From assembly GCF_003412465.1 (NCBI RefSeq), contig NZ_QTJV01000010.1, forward strand, positions 372,001 to 436,000: 64,000 nt of DNA, given 5' to 3'. The notes beneath the pieces are model-generated. The model saw only the letters and a list, made by a program, of their open reading frames with translations. It did no database searches and was not told the origin of the DNA. A program made the position numbers and the translations under genes. Origin of the DNA: Chitinophaga silvisoli (GTDB taxonomy: Bacteria > Bacteroidota > Bacteroidia > Chitinophagales > Chitinophagaceae). Of the stretch, positions 17,702 through 25,651 are shown in pieces; within the stretch, counting starts at the first letter, position 1; each line of letters begins with the position of its first letter.

Positions 17702-18396
17702 TACTTTTCAGTTTGGTCAAAGGGTGGAAAATAAAGCTCGGTACCTGCTTTGATACTTCGGATGGTACTCAGGCCATTTACCTTGGCTACCTGCATCAGG
17801 TAGGCAGGGTCATTATAGATCGTGTTGGTCAGGTTGTCCAGGCGGTCGCCCTGTACTACTTTGCGGTAGTGTGTCAGGTCAGGAGAACTTGTTCTGTCCC
17901 GGGCCTGTCTTTCCTGTCTGGCTACATAGTTCAGAAAGGTGGCATTCAGTTTTACCCGCAGCGGATCACCCTTGGGTGTAAAGAGCGTGTGGTTGATGTC
18001 CAGGTTGGAGAGCACGCATCGAAACCTGATATCTGTACCCCAGATGAGCAACAGGAAACGTGGACGGTGAATATTACTGTCCATGTTGTATACGCAGTGT
18101 GTGAACAATTCCAGCTGCCGGGTGACTGGCACCGTTTTCAATGCATCGAGGTAGCCTTCTATCGTACCGGTACCATCAAGAATGAATTCAAGCCGCAACT
18201 CCTCAGGAGCAGTAGATTTGAAGCGTACATCTGTACCATTATTGCCATGGCCCCTTCTTTCATCCAGGTCTACCTTGTAGTTTTTCGTGAATGATTCCGG
18301 GTTTACCGGCAGGGTAAATACCGTCTCCTCACCCGTATAGTCACGGTTGGGAAAGGAATGGATCTTCAGTTTTACCAGATGATTGTTATCGTTCAT
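17701..18396 (-). CDS. CIS tube/hub adaptor with LysM domain (Pvc7-like)
   Basis: This 231-residue protein has an N-terminal block VFTLPVNPESFTKNYKV followed by 'TAPEELRLEFILDGTG', typical of the eCIS tube-initiator family (Afp7/Pvc7, T4 gp53-like). Residues about 175-225 form a LysM domain: YRKVVQGDRLDNLTNTIYND, then 'VAKVNGL' and 'IKAGTELYFPP'. In characterised particles this protein adapts the six-fold tube to the trimeric hub. It overlaps the DUF5908 gene by 11 nt at its start and VgrG by 1 nt at its end. The LysM fold here is structural and should not be read as evidence of peptidoglycan hydrolysis. Confidence 0.88.
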   Translation of the reverse strand: MNDNNHLVKLKIHSFPNRDYTGEETVFTLPVNPESFTKNYKVDLDERRGHGNNGTDVRFKSTAPEELRLEFILDGTGTIEGYLDALKTVPVTRQLELFTHCVYNMDSNIHRPRFLLLIWGTDIRFRCVLSNLDINHTLFTPKGDPLRVKLNATFLNYVARQERQARDRTSSPDLTHYRKVVQGDRLDNLTNTIYNDPAYLMQVAKVNGLSTIRSIKAGTELYFPPFDQTEK

Positions 18397-18568
18397 TTCT
18401 GTCTTTTATAGCATCCATGATCTTGTCAAGGGTATCTTTAATCATTTCTTCGCCTGGCGATACATTGTTGTTATCGCCACTACCTGATTTACCTGCACCG
18501 CTGCTGCCGGCTGCAGCATCATCAGTTATGGTGGCCTTGATTACCAGTTCCCGGATCTCTATAGGCAT
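18386..18568 (-). CDS. DUF5908 small eCIS protein
   Basis: This 60-residue protein starts MPIEIRELVIKATI, the conserved N-terminal strand of DUF5908, followed by a Gly/Ser/Asn linker and a short amphipathic helix (EEMIKDTLDKIMDAIKD). DUF5908 genes are typically found between the tube and LysM adaptor genes of eCIS loci, as here. The function is unknown. The 1-nt gap to the tube gene and the 11-nt overlap with the LysM gene argue for co-translation. It may be a small adaptor or assembly factor of the tube/hub joint. Confidence 0.82.
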   Translation of the reverse strand: MPIEIRELVIKATITDDAAAGSSGAGKSGSGDNNNVSPGEEMIKDTLDKIMDAIKDRNER

Positions 18569-18569
18569 C

Positions 18570-19034
18570 TTATTCGAATATTAACCTGTTATAGTTAAGT
18601 TCCAGTGTTTCGATCAGTACTTCTCCCCGTTCAGCATTCAGCTCACCTATCTTCCAGCTGCGCGGCCATACATTGCTGAGTTTCCACAACATGAGTGTCT
18701 GGTGGTCTTCATTCAGCAATGACACCTGTAGCAGCGCAAGGGGTTTCACCTTTTCATCATCAAAGGCTTCCTTGAGCCATTTGGTGAGCATTGCACTTTG
18801 CGAGGGAGATAAGAGCCCCCTCTTCAATACGAGGGGGCCGTACTTTCTTCTCACCGGGATCACGTGCTCAAAACGGTTTTCACCGCCTTCCTTTACCGTC
18901 TCGGTATCCAGGGTGGCATCTAGTCCGCTTACAGACTGAAAGCGCACGTCAATGTTTTCCGTATCCGTTACGAACTCCACTCTGAAGTGGAAGTTCACCG
19001 TCTGGTAAAAGGAATTTGCTACATTTTCTGCCAT
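18570..19034 (-). CDS. eCIS inner tube protein 2 (gp19-like)
   Basis: This 154-residue protein carries the phage T4-like tail tube pattern: 'FHFRVEFVTDTENIDVRFQS' then VSGLDATLDTETVKEGGENR, PLVLKRGLL, and the C-terminal 'LLNEDHQTLMLWKLSNVWP' with VLIETLELNYNRL. These form the beta-barrel and oligomerisation strands of gp19/Hcp-like tubes. It is a paralogue of the gene just upstream. In related particles the major tube protein stacks in hexamers and a divergent copy sits next to the baseplate. Being nearer the hub genes, this copy is a candidate for the baseplate-proximal ring (compare Pvc5), but that is inference. Confidence 0.9.
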   Translation of the reverse strand: MAENVANSFYQTVNFHFRVEFVTDTENIDVRFQSVSGLDATLDTETVKEGGENRFEHVIPVRRKYGPLVLKRGLLSPSQSAMLTKWLKEAFDDEKVKPLALLQVSLLNEDHQTLMLWKLSNVWPRSWKIGELNAERGEVLIETLELNYNRLIFE

Positions 19035-19036
19035 GA

Positions 19037-19513
19037 TTAGTTGTTAGCTTCCATGATTTCAAGTCCTTCATGTACCAGTTCCATCGTTTCGATAGCCACC
19101 TCATTGGCATCGGCTTTCAGGTCGGTAGAGTTCACTTTTGAAGGCCATGCATTGAGCAGTTTCCAGGTGATGATGGCTTCATGGTTTTCGTTAAGCAGTT
19201 TGATGGTAACGGTTCTGCGGTATTTGGATCCCGTCTTGTTACCTTCCTGGAAGTAATAGGTCTTGGACCATTCATTGTAGAAGTCAAAATCCCCTTCAAA
19301 GGTGCCGCGTTTCAGCGTTACATTGCTGAACTTGCGCAAACCCGCCTGTTTGGATTTATTATATCTTTTGCTGTTACCTTCGCGGTATTCTATCACTTCG
19401 GTTTCGAAATCAAGACCGCTTACCTCGGTAAATCCCATCCTGAAATCTGTACCCCATTCTACCTGGAAATGGAATTTAGGAATTGGGTAATCGCCTTTAG
19501 CTGCCATATGCAT
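19037..19513 (-). CDS. eCIS inner tube protein 1 (gp19-like, probable major tube)
   Basis: This 158-residue protein has the tube pattern PIPKFHFQVEWGTDFRMGFT, EVSGLDFETEVIEYREGN, 'NVTLKRGTFEGDFDFYNEW', 'TVTIKLLNENHEAIITWKLL', NAWPSKVNSTDLKADANEVA and IETMELVHEGLE. The 'LNENHEAIITWKLLNAWP' block aligns with the equivalent block of the neighbouring paralogue. It is the better candidate for the repeating tube ring because it is more typical of Pvc1/Afp1. It has two close in-frame starts (19513 and 19507), and neither has a clear Shine-Dalgarno site. It is 2 nt upstream of the second tube gene. Confidence 0.9.
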   Translation of the reverse strand: MHMAAKGDYPIPKFHFQVEWGTDFRMGFTEVSGLDFETEVIEYREGNSKRYNKSKQAGLRKFSNVTLKRGTFEGDFDFYNEWSKTYYFQEGNKTGSKYRRTVTIKLLNENHEAIITWKLLNAWPSKVNSTDLKADANEVAIETMELVHEGLEIMEANN

Positions 19514-19541
19514 TTATAATTTTGAGCGTGATAAAATTTGA

Positions 19542-20594
19542 TTAATTACACCTTGATTTTGGATCTACTACTGCAATCGCATTGGTGAGACTACTCTTGC
19601 AGGCATCCAGTGCTTCCTTGTCTTTATTGGCTTCTTTCAGCTTTTTAGACAGGGTCACCAGGGATTTGTCGTCTTTGTCAAAAAGGGCTTGCACAGTAGT
19701 GCGGTAACTATCCGCACAAATAGGGAAGGAGAGGATGGGAGTCAGTTCGCAGGTATCGTCTCCATTGTCCGGACCACAGTCTTCGTCAGTAGAAGGACCG
19801 GAGTTCTTCTTTACGAGTGCGGTCGTAGAAACAGCAGGCGTGTTACCTTCGCCAGGACAACCGCTGGCGCAACCCAGTACATTGTACCAGGTAGTAATGA
19901 TGGTTTTCAGGCCATAATAGTTCTTACCATCATTCGGGGTTTTGAATGGCTGATAATTGCCATCGCATGGCTTAAAGTCGCAGGTGCAGTCTTTGCTGGT
20001 AATCGCATCTATGATCAGGTTAGCCAGTTTGACAGCTTCTATCGCCTGTGCAATCAGGGCATCGCGGGTAGCGATGATGATATTCAGCCGGGCACCATAG
20101 TCGTCGAGTGCTTTCAGAATGCCTTTGCCTTTTTCAAGGGCAGGATCGTCATTCTTCTGGATGCAGATCTGCAGGTCATCATATCTTTTCTTTATAAAGT
20201 CTACCTGGCCATAGAAATCCCTGATCATGCAGAAGAGGGTTTCGATCGCTTTGCAGGCTTTGCTCGCATTGTACCAGATTTTGTCTGCCTGGGTAGCGAT
20301 GATTTCCAGCTGATGACAGATATTGCGTGCCAGTGTTTCCGCCTTATCCAGTTCATCCAGCCATGTTTTATAACGGCTACGCCTGTCGGAGATAAAAGCG
20401 ATTTTATTTTGTAGCTGTGTGGTCTTTTCAGTAACAGATGCAGCGCGTTGTGTTACATCTTTCAGCTGATCCTGCCAGGTGTCGTAGCAGCAATCAGTAC
20501 AGCCGCCGTCAGTCGTAGTGTTGGTATTGCAGCAATTGGCAATCTTTGCGTCCCAGCCAGATGCCAATGCGTCGTAGTTATAGGTAGTAGACAT
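19542..20594 (-). CDS. cysteine-rich helical protein of unknown function in the eCIS operon (copy 2)
   Basis: The product is 350 residues from the ATG at 20594; an upstream in-frame TTG at 20618 overlaps the previous gene and is less likely. The sequence is mostly helical and charged, with coiled-coil-like stretches (residues about 35-200), and has 19 cysteines, including NCCN, CTDCC, CTC, and CASGC clusters. There is no signal peptide or membrane segment. It lies between the sheath-side neighbour and the tube genes, an operon position where other eCIS do not, to my knowledge, carry such a pair. It looks like a distant partner or paralogue of the gene directly upstream. I cannot name a family. 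Metal binding, disulfides or a role in assembly are possibilities only. Confidence 0.7.
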   Translation of the reverse strand: MSTTYNYDALASGWDAKIANCCNTNTTTDGGCTDCCYDTWQDQLKDVTQRAASVTEKTTQLQNKIAFISDRRSRYKTWLDELDKAETLARNICHQLEIIATQADKIWYNASKACKAIETLFCMIRDFYGQVDFIKKRYDDLQICIQKNDDPALEKGKGILKALDDYGARLNIIIATRDALIAQAIEAVKLANLIIDAITSKDCTCDFKPCDGNYQPFKTPNDGKNYYGLKTIITTWYNVLGCASGCPGEGNTPAVSTTALVKKNSGPSTDEDCGPDNGDDTCELTPILSFPICADSYRTTVQALFDKDDKSLVTLSKKLKEANKDKEALDACKSSLTNAIAVVDPKSRCN

Positions 20595-20611
20595 TTCCGG
20601 GGTTTTAATTT

Positions 20612-21610
20612 TTAACAATTAGCTTCTTCTTCCTGTGTGACAGGTTTACAGCAGAAGGCATCTTTTACTTCATCACAGATGTTGCAAATGATGTCGCTGC
20701 ATCCTTTCAGACGTGGTGAATAGTTGCTTTCGCCTACCTGTACGCAGTCGCATGGCGGGCAGCACAAATGCCTTGCTGCATCATAATAGCCTTCCAGTAT
20801 GCTGCGCTGGTAATGGCGATCGGCGATAGCCCTGCTTACTTCCTGTACCTGTTTCACTACATCGTCCTGCAGTTTGTCCAGATCCGTTTTCCTGGTTTTC
20901 ATCACCTGGCTGATGTGTGCTTCAAATAGTTTTGACTGGTCAGACAAAGTCTTCTCCAGCGGTTCCAGTGTCTCCAGATTGGAGAAGAGCTGGATCCCTG
21001 CTACATCGGCAGCACTCTGGAAGATGGTATCGATATCGGATGCCAGTGCCTTAGGCATATTCACGAGATCGTTCAGGATCTCTTCTGATTGTGCGCAGGC
21101 AGCGATCACCTGTTTGCCACCTTCTCCGCAATTACAATTCTCACGACTCTTACCGGTAAGAGCTTTGTATTGGGAGCAGTTGCAGCTGTCATTGATGGCG
21201 CTGTCCAGTTTACCGGCAGCATCTTTCAGGTCGGCGAACTTTGTTTTTACTTCTTTAGCTTTCTTGGCAATGTCTTTCAGGGCCGCCCCCAAAGCGGTAT
21301 TCCACTTCTTATAGGTGTCCATGTTAGACTTCATGGTTTCGTTGGTGATGAGCAGCTCAGTGGCAGTGCTCATCTCCAGGTTACGATAGCGGCGGTAGTT
21401 GTCTTCCGTTTTAACGAAGAGACATTTTTTTTCATTCAGCAGTTCGCTGGCACCGTCATATCTTTTTTCCGCTTTACCCAGAGAAGCAGCGGTGTCATAG
21501 AGATTGCTGCATACAATACTGCGTTGGGTATTGATGCTCTTCTGGGTGGCGTTATCCTTGTCCTTACATTTATCGGTGTTGGTGGATTGTTGTTTTTGCG
21601 GTATGTCCAT
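20612..21610 (-). CDS. cysteine-rich helical protein of unknown function in the eCIS operon (copy 1)
   Basis: This 332-residue protein is hydrophilic and helical, with a long coiled-coil-like core (residues about 35-260) and 18 cysteines. The cysteines sit in clusters: CNC (twice, near 143-160), CCPPCDC (about 280-286), CSDIICNIC (about 300-308) and CC (about 316). There is no signal peptide. The ATG at 21610 starts 25 nt after the sheath stop, so expression with the sheath is likely. The clustered CxC and CxxC pairs suggest metal binding or designed disulfides, but no known zinc-finger pattern fits. Similar length, composition and layout to the next gene suggest that the two work together, perhaps as a complex. 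Confidence 0.7.
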   Translation of the reverse strand: MDIPQKQQSTNTDKCKDKDNATQKSINTQRSIVCSNLYDTAASLGKAEKRYDGASELLNEKKCLFVKTEDNYRRYRNLEMSTATELLITNETMKSNMDTYKKWNTALGAALKDIAKKAKEVKTKFADLKDAAGKLDSAINDSCNCSQYKALTGKSRENCNCGEGGKQVIAACAQSEEILNDLVNMPKALASDIDTIFQSAADVAGIQLFSNLETLEPLEKTLSDQSKLFEAHISQVMKTRKTDLDKLQDDVVKQVQEVSRAIADRHYQRSILEGYYDAARHLCCPPCDCVQVGESNYSPRLKGCSDIICNICDEVKDAFCCKPVTQEEEANC

Positions 21611-21635
21611 AACAAATCATTTGAAAGGTTAAATT

Positions 21636-23042
21636 TTACGCTTCCGTCAGCATTTTATGCATGAACCGGAGTATGATAAACTCGGCAGGTCTTACTACCG
21701 CCAATCCTATTTCCACTATCATACGGCCTTCCCAGATGTCCTGCTCTGTCATGGTTTCGCCCAGTCCTATTCTTACATAAAAGGCTTCGCGGGTGGTAGT
21801 GCCCATCAGTGCGCCGGCCTTCCATTGTTGGGTGAGGTAGTTCTCAATCATAGACCTTACCCTGATCCAGGTATTACGGTCATTGGGTTCGAATACAAAT
21901 TGCTGGGCGGCATTTTTGGTAGATTCTTCTACCATGTTAAAGAACCTTCTTACAGGGATGTAGCGCCATTCGTTGTCATTACCTGCCAGTGTACGTGCAC
22001 CCCAGATGATAGCAGGACCCCTGCCAGGGAATGAACGGATCACGTTGATAGACTTACCGGCAGTGGTGTCTACGTTCAGGCTTTCCTGCTCTTCCTGTGT
22101 GATGAGGAGTTCAGGAGCTACCGCGTATTCGATATTCACGTTGGCAGGCGCTTTCCATACACCGCGGTTGTTATCGACAGTTGCATATACACCTACTACA
22201 GCAGCAGAAGCAGGCAGCAGCATCTGTATATCGTTGATAGCGCCACGTGCCATATTGTAGTAAGCGTTGTTATTGGATTTGAGTTCAGTGAGAGTGGCCC
22301 CGATTTCGCCTGCACCATTGCTGATGATCTTTACATCCGCTTCATTGTAGGTAAAGTCCGTTCTGGTATAAATCCGTGGGAAATAGACAGCTGCATATTT
22401 CAGGTCATCTGTAGTACCTGAAAGGGTGTTGCGCAGGAAATCTACGTCCAGCCGCCAGTTGCCGGCATTCGCAGGATCAGCATATACATCCAGTACGGTA
22501 AAGCGATCTTTCAGTTTTACGCACTGGGCAATGGCCTGGGAATACAGTGCATAGTAGTTACCTGCACTGGCCAGGTTGATGGCATCGGGGAAGAGCAACA
22601 AGGTTACCTCGTCTATCTTTTCCACTTCTGCAAGCCCTGCCTGCAGGTCTGCATCGAGAATTACATCCCCGTCAGCATAGCCGCCTACAGAGGTGATGTA
22701 GCAGGGCCCTCCGCCATTGATAAAGAACATTTGCAGGGAATAGTACATCAGGTATTTAGAGCGGAGTTCTGCATTGATGGAGCCCTGAATGTCCACTTTA
22801 CCCTGCGTGGCATCGACGGTGACTTCGATCCCTGCATCAGGTCTGGCACCACCGAAATACAGTTCATATTCCAGCATGGATGCTATGCGCCATGGTTTGT
22901 TGGTGAGATCGCCGGCTACTTTCCACTGCGCCTTTTCCGTATAGCCGATAAAGGCAGGAATAGCTGTTTCTACGGAAGCGATGGAAGGGGGCAATTTGGG
23001 AATCTCTTCTATATAGACACCCGGGGTTTTATATTCTGCCAT
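21636..23042 (-). CDS. eCIS contractile sheath protein (Pvc2-4/gp18-like)
   Basis: This 468-residue protein begins MAEYKTPGVYIEEIPKLPPS, the hallmark N-terminus of tail sheath proteins, followed by 'ETAIPAFIGYTEKA'. The C-terminal third has the conserved sheath core: 'GRGPAIIWGARTLAGNDNEW', 'IPVRRFFNMVEESTKNAAQQ', FVFEPNDRNTWIRVRSMIEN and LTQQWKAGALMG. It forms the outer tube that contracts and drives the inner tube. There is one sheath gene here where Afp/PVC loci have three, as in some other Bacteroidota systems. It lies 37 nt after the unknown 425-residue gene. Confidence 0.94.
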   Translation of the reverse strand: MAEYKTPGVYIEEIPKLPPSIASVETAIPAFIGYTEKAQWKVAGDLTNKPWRIASMLEYELYFGGARPDAGIEVTVDATQGKVDIQGSINAELRSKYLMYYSLQMFFINGGGPCYITSVGGYADGDVILDADLQAGLAEVEKIDEVTLLLFPDAINLASAGNYYALYSQAIAQCVKLKDRFTVLDVYADPANAGNWRLDVDFLRNTLSGTTDDLKYAAVYFPRIYTRTDFTYNEADVKIISNGAGEIGATLTELKSNNNAYYNMARGAINDIQMLLPASAAVVGVYATVDNNRGVWKAPANVNIEYAVAPELLITQEEQESLNVDTTAGKSINVIRSFPGRGPAIIWGARTLAGNDNEWRYIPVRRFFNMVEESTKNAAQQFVFEPNDRNTWIRVRSMIENYLTQQWKAGALMGTTTREAFYVRIGLGETMTEQDIWEGRMIVEIGLAVVRPAEFIILRFMHKMLTEA

Positions 23043-23079
23043 ATGTTCTTGTTTATAAAAATTTAAAGATTGAATGTGG

Positions 23080-24357
23080 TTAAGGAGCTACCGGGAAGAG
23101 TTTGGATGTAGGTAGCATGATTTCGGTAAACAGCAGTTTATTTTCACTGCGGAGTAATGCATAGTCTTCCGGATTGGGCAGGAAGAAAAATGAATTATCC
23201 GGTTTCTGAAAATAAGTGGATTGATAAGTGGAATTCCTGGGGCTTTTACTGATGAGTAATCCGTTCTGGTAATTCAATAATTCATCGGGGTAATTGGTCT
23301 GATCAAATGGCAACCTGTTTGCGTGCACATATCGCCAATAGGTAAGCCTGCTTGGAATTCTCAGCTCGAATACGGGAGGATCATTAATGTTACCTACAGG
23401 TGGTTTGCGGGTGATGAGGTAACCCTGATCATCCAGCAGGTTGAATGCAGCATTGGTAACGCGGGGTTTAAATTGCAGGGTGGCCCAGCTATTGGTATTA
23501 GTGAAGATGACAGGGCGTATCCAGGTATAACCATTGTCGCCGGCTACTTCAAGCGTATATTTAATATAATTAACCAGGGAAAGGGTGCTGTAGTTGAGTG
23601 CTACTTTTTGTAAGCCGCCGGCATTTTGCGTTACAAATGTATTGAGTACAGTGCCAGTGCCATCCTTCAGCGTAAAAGTAGCCTGTGTTACATTGGCCCC
23701 AGCAGGAAAAGTAAAGTTAAACCGCAATGGCAGCAAACAACGATCGCCCTCATTCACGTAGTCATTGCCATGCAGTGGCAACCACTTGTCCGCATTATTA
23801 TCGGAATAATATGCCTTGACGCTGTTGGGGGCAATCGTCGCAAGTTCTCCCTGCTCATATGCATAGCCGGCGGTAAAGTCAGCAATGCGGCTGCTGAGCG
23901 AAGGAAAATTGAGTGCACTGAGCACACTGTCATTACTAAAATAATAGGTGGCAGGCACGGGGGTAACAATACGTGAATTAGTAATGGTATGAAAGACAGG
24001 ATTCTTTACCCTGATGAGCAGCGTAATCGGCAAATCGGCCGGCAGCGGTATGCTGGGTGTGTATACCCGTGTGCCGTCGGGCAGGTAGGAAGCGATGACT
24101 TCAATGCCTACTTTACAACCGGAGTAGGAGGTGAGCAGGCGCAGACGATGATCTTTGAACAGTTTCACGAGTTCCGGGGAAGGTTCAAAACTAATATCGT
24201 TATTGACAGATACTGCATCCTTATCCAGCCTGTCAGCCAGAAAGAGCAGGCGGTCAGCCTGATTGTCAAGATCAAATACTGTATCACCCTTGGGATTGGT
24301 GAGATAGTATTCATGCAGCACCTTTACCTCAAACAATATCTTATATATAGTTTGCAT
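23080..24357 (-). CDS. unknown beta-rich eCIS operon protein
   Basis: This 425-residue protein has no signal peptide or membrane segment. The first ~130 residues (YKILFEVKVLHEYYL, 'LRLLTSYSGCKVGIEVIA') look like a compact mixed fold; the rest is rich in predicted strands, Asn, Pro and Tyr, with 'FELRIPSRLTYWRYVHANR' near 330-350. I do not recognise the family. It starts 7 nt after the DUF4255 gene and ends 37 nt before the sheath gene, so it is surely part of the same transcript. The position and beta-rich build would fit a structural part such as a collar, cap partner or surface fibre, but nothing in the sequence decides among them. Confidence 0.65.
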   Translation of the reverse strand: MQTIYKILFEVKVLHEYYLTNPKGDTVFDLDNQADRLLFLADRLDKDAVSVNNDISFEPSPELVKLFKDHRLRLLTSYSGCKVGIEVIASYLPDGTRVYTPSIPLPADLPITLLIRVKNPVFHTITNSRIVTPVPATYYFSNDSVLSALNFPSLSSRIADFTAGYAYEQGELATIAPNSVKAYYSDNNADKWLPLHGNDYVNEGDRCLLPLRFNFTFPAGANVTQATFTLKDGTGTVLNTFVTQNAGGLQKVALNYSTLSLVNYIKYTLEVAGDNGYTWIRPVIFTNTNSWATLQFKPRVTNAAFNLLDDQGYLITRKPPVGNINDPPVFELRIPSRLTYWRYVHANRLPFDQTNYPDELLNYQNGLLISKSPRNSTYQSTYFQKPDNSFFFLPNPEDYALLRSENKLLFTEIMLPTSKLFPVAP

Positions 24358-24364
24358 GGTTGGA

Positions 24365-24955
24365 TCACCTGTTTATGGGGGCGTTATTATTTTCTATTTC
24401 TTCAATTAATGGTACTTCTCTCAGTCTGTTGTTCGACGTGAGTGCAATGAGGCGGAGTTTGTACATGGCAAACGGCATTTGTCTGCCTCCCAGAGATCCC
24501 CACAGATGGTTGATCTGCTCGAAGGTCAGGGTATAAAGTTCCAGGGTAAACTTCATATCCAGGATGTCTTCGCCGGGAGGCAAACTGCCGGTATCAGAAG
24601 CATAGTGAAATGAATTCTTTCCTTGTACAAACTGTATGACATAACTCAGGCGTTTCAGCGCATCGATGTATTTGCTGCCTCCGTAGTTGCACACAAAGAG
24701 TACATACAGGTTCAGGAACACCGGTGGATTCTGGTATACAGCATTGCTGTAGCCTTTTTTCAGGGGTGTATTATTCTTTAATGTACTTTCTTCCTCAAGG
24801 TTGACAAGGGTCAGTACAATGTTGTCAGGAAGTTGTGTACCGGCAGCTGTTTCAAACAAACCAATGTTGTCAATAACAACAGTCGCTGCAGCATCAGTAA
24901 TGCTCAGGTACGATTCCAGTTCTTCTTTCAAAAGCAGTAGTGCACGATCAATCAT
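24365..24955 (-). CDS. DUF4255 (Pvc16-like) sheath/tube terminator cap
   Basis: This 196-residue protein starts MIDRALLLLKEELESYL, the typical DUF4255 opening, with 'IVLTLVNLEEESTLKN' in the middle, then 'PPVFLNLYVLFVCNYGG', 'YIDALKRLSYVIQFVQGKN', 'FTLELYTLTFEQINHLWGSL' and 'RQMPFAMYKLRLI'. DUF4255 forms the N-terminal domain of Pvc16/Afp16 proteins, which cap the distal end of the particle and stop tube and sheath growth. Here it is the first gene of the minus-strand operon, next to the long intergenic region. That order suggests that the cap is made early. Confidence 0.9.
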   Translation of the reverse strand: MIDRALLLLKEELESYLSITDAAATVVIDNIGLFETAAGTQLPDNIVLTLVNLEEESTLKNNTPLKKGYSNAVYQNPPVFLNLYVLFVCNYGGSKYIDALKRLSYVIQFVQGKNSFHYASDTGSLPPGEDILDMKFTLELYTLTFEQINHLWGSLGGRQMPFAMYKLRLIALTSNNRLREVPLIEEIENNNAPINR

Positions 24956-25651
24956 TGCTAATTGATTAAATTAACGACATGGAATTACCATCCACGATAT
25001 CATACAGGATGATATGCGATAAGTATGGTGGTTAATAGACTCAAATTGTGATTTACTTCAGGAATGGAAATAATAATCGCTACCGCTTGCTAATGCCTGC
25101 GGATGGCTTTGAAATGAGTCTTTAACGTACAGTTTTTGTATTATTCCCTTTAGATGTGGGAATTCTCTGTTCACAGACGCGCTACAGTTTGATTAAATTC
25201 AGTGATGATTCATAACTGAATAGTTGTGTTTTGGGGTAAATAAATCAGTTGTAAAATCCAGGTTCTTCCAAATAATGAATGTTGTGATCACTTACCTTTC
25301 AGGTTTTATCAATAATAACTTATCTATCGTTTTTGGGGTAAAAAGGTAAATGTATAGTGAAATTAAAACTAAATCTTGAAATTCAAACAAATCCCTTGCT
25401 TTAATTTTTTTCCATGTTCGATTAGTTTCCATGCAAGTTACATTCCTCCTGTGAAAAGTGTGTCAGTATTTCTCCGGAACTTCTTGCGTAGAAATACGGA
25501 AATTTGATTTTATACCTATAAAAAGTGACTGTTTACCTCATTCCTTACCAGCGGAAGGGTAAAATTGCCAAATTGCATACTATCAATAATTGTCTTCCGG
25601 GAGGAAGGCAGTAAAACTATCAGCATTCATGTCCGGGGACCGCAAGTATAC
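24956..25651. promoter_or_regulatory. intergenic region upstream of the eCIS operon
   Basis: About 700 bases carry no convincing gene. The minus-strand eCIS operon must be transcribed from here or from farther right, as no other intergenic gap in the operon is long. The region is AT-rich. I searched for the Bacteroidota -33/-7 pattern on the minus strand (CAAAnnTA followed at 19-21 bases by CAA in plus orientation) and found only partial matches such as CAAATTGT near 25042. An 8-bp inverted repeat is listed separately. Confidence 0.5.
25466..25497. repeat. inverted repeat in the eCIS upstream region
   Basis: GTATTTCT (25466-25473) and AGAAATAC (25490-25497) are perfect inverted copies separated by 16 bases. 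No T-run follows, so it is not a typical terminator. It could be an operator or chance. Confidence 0.35.
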
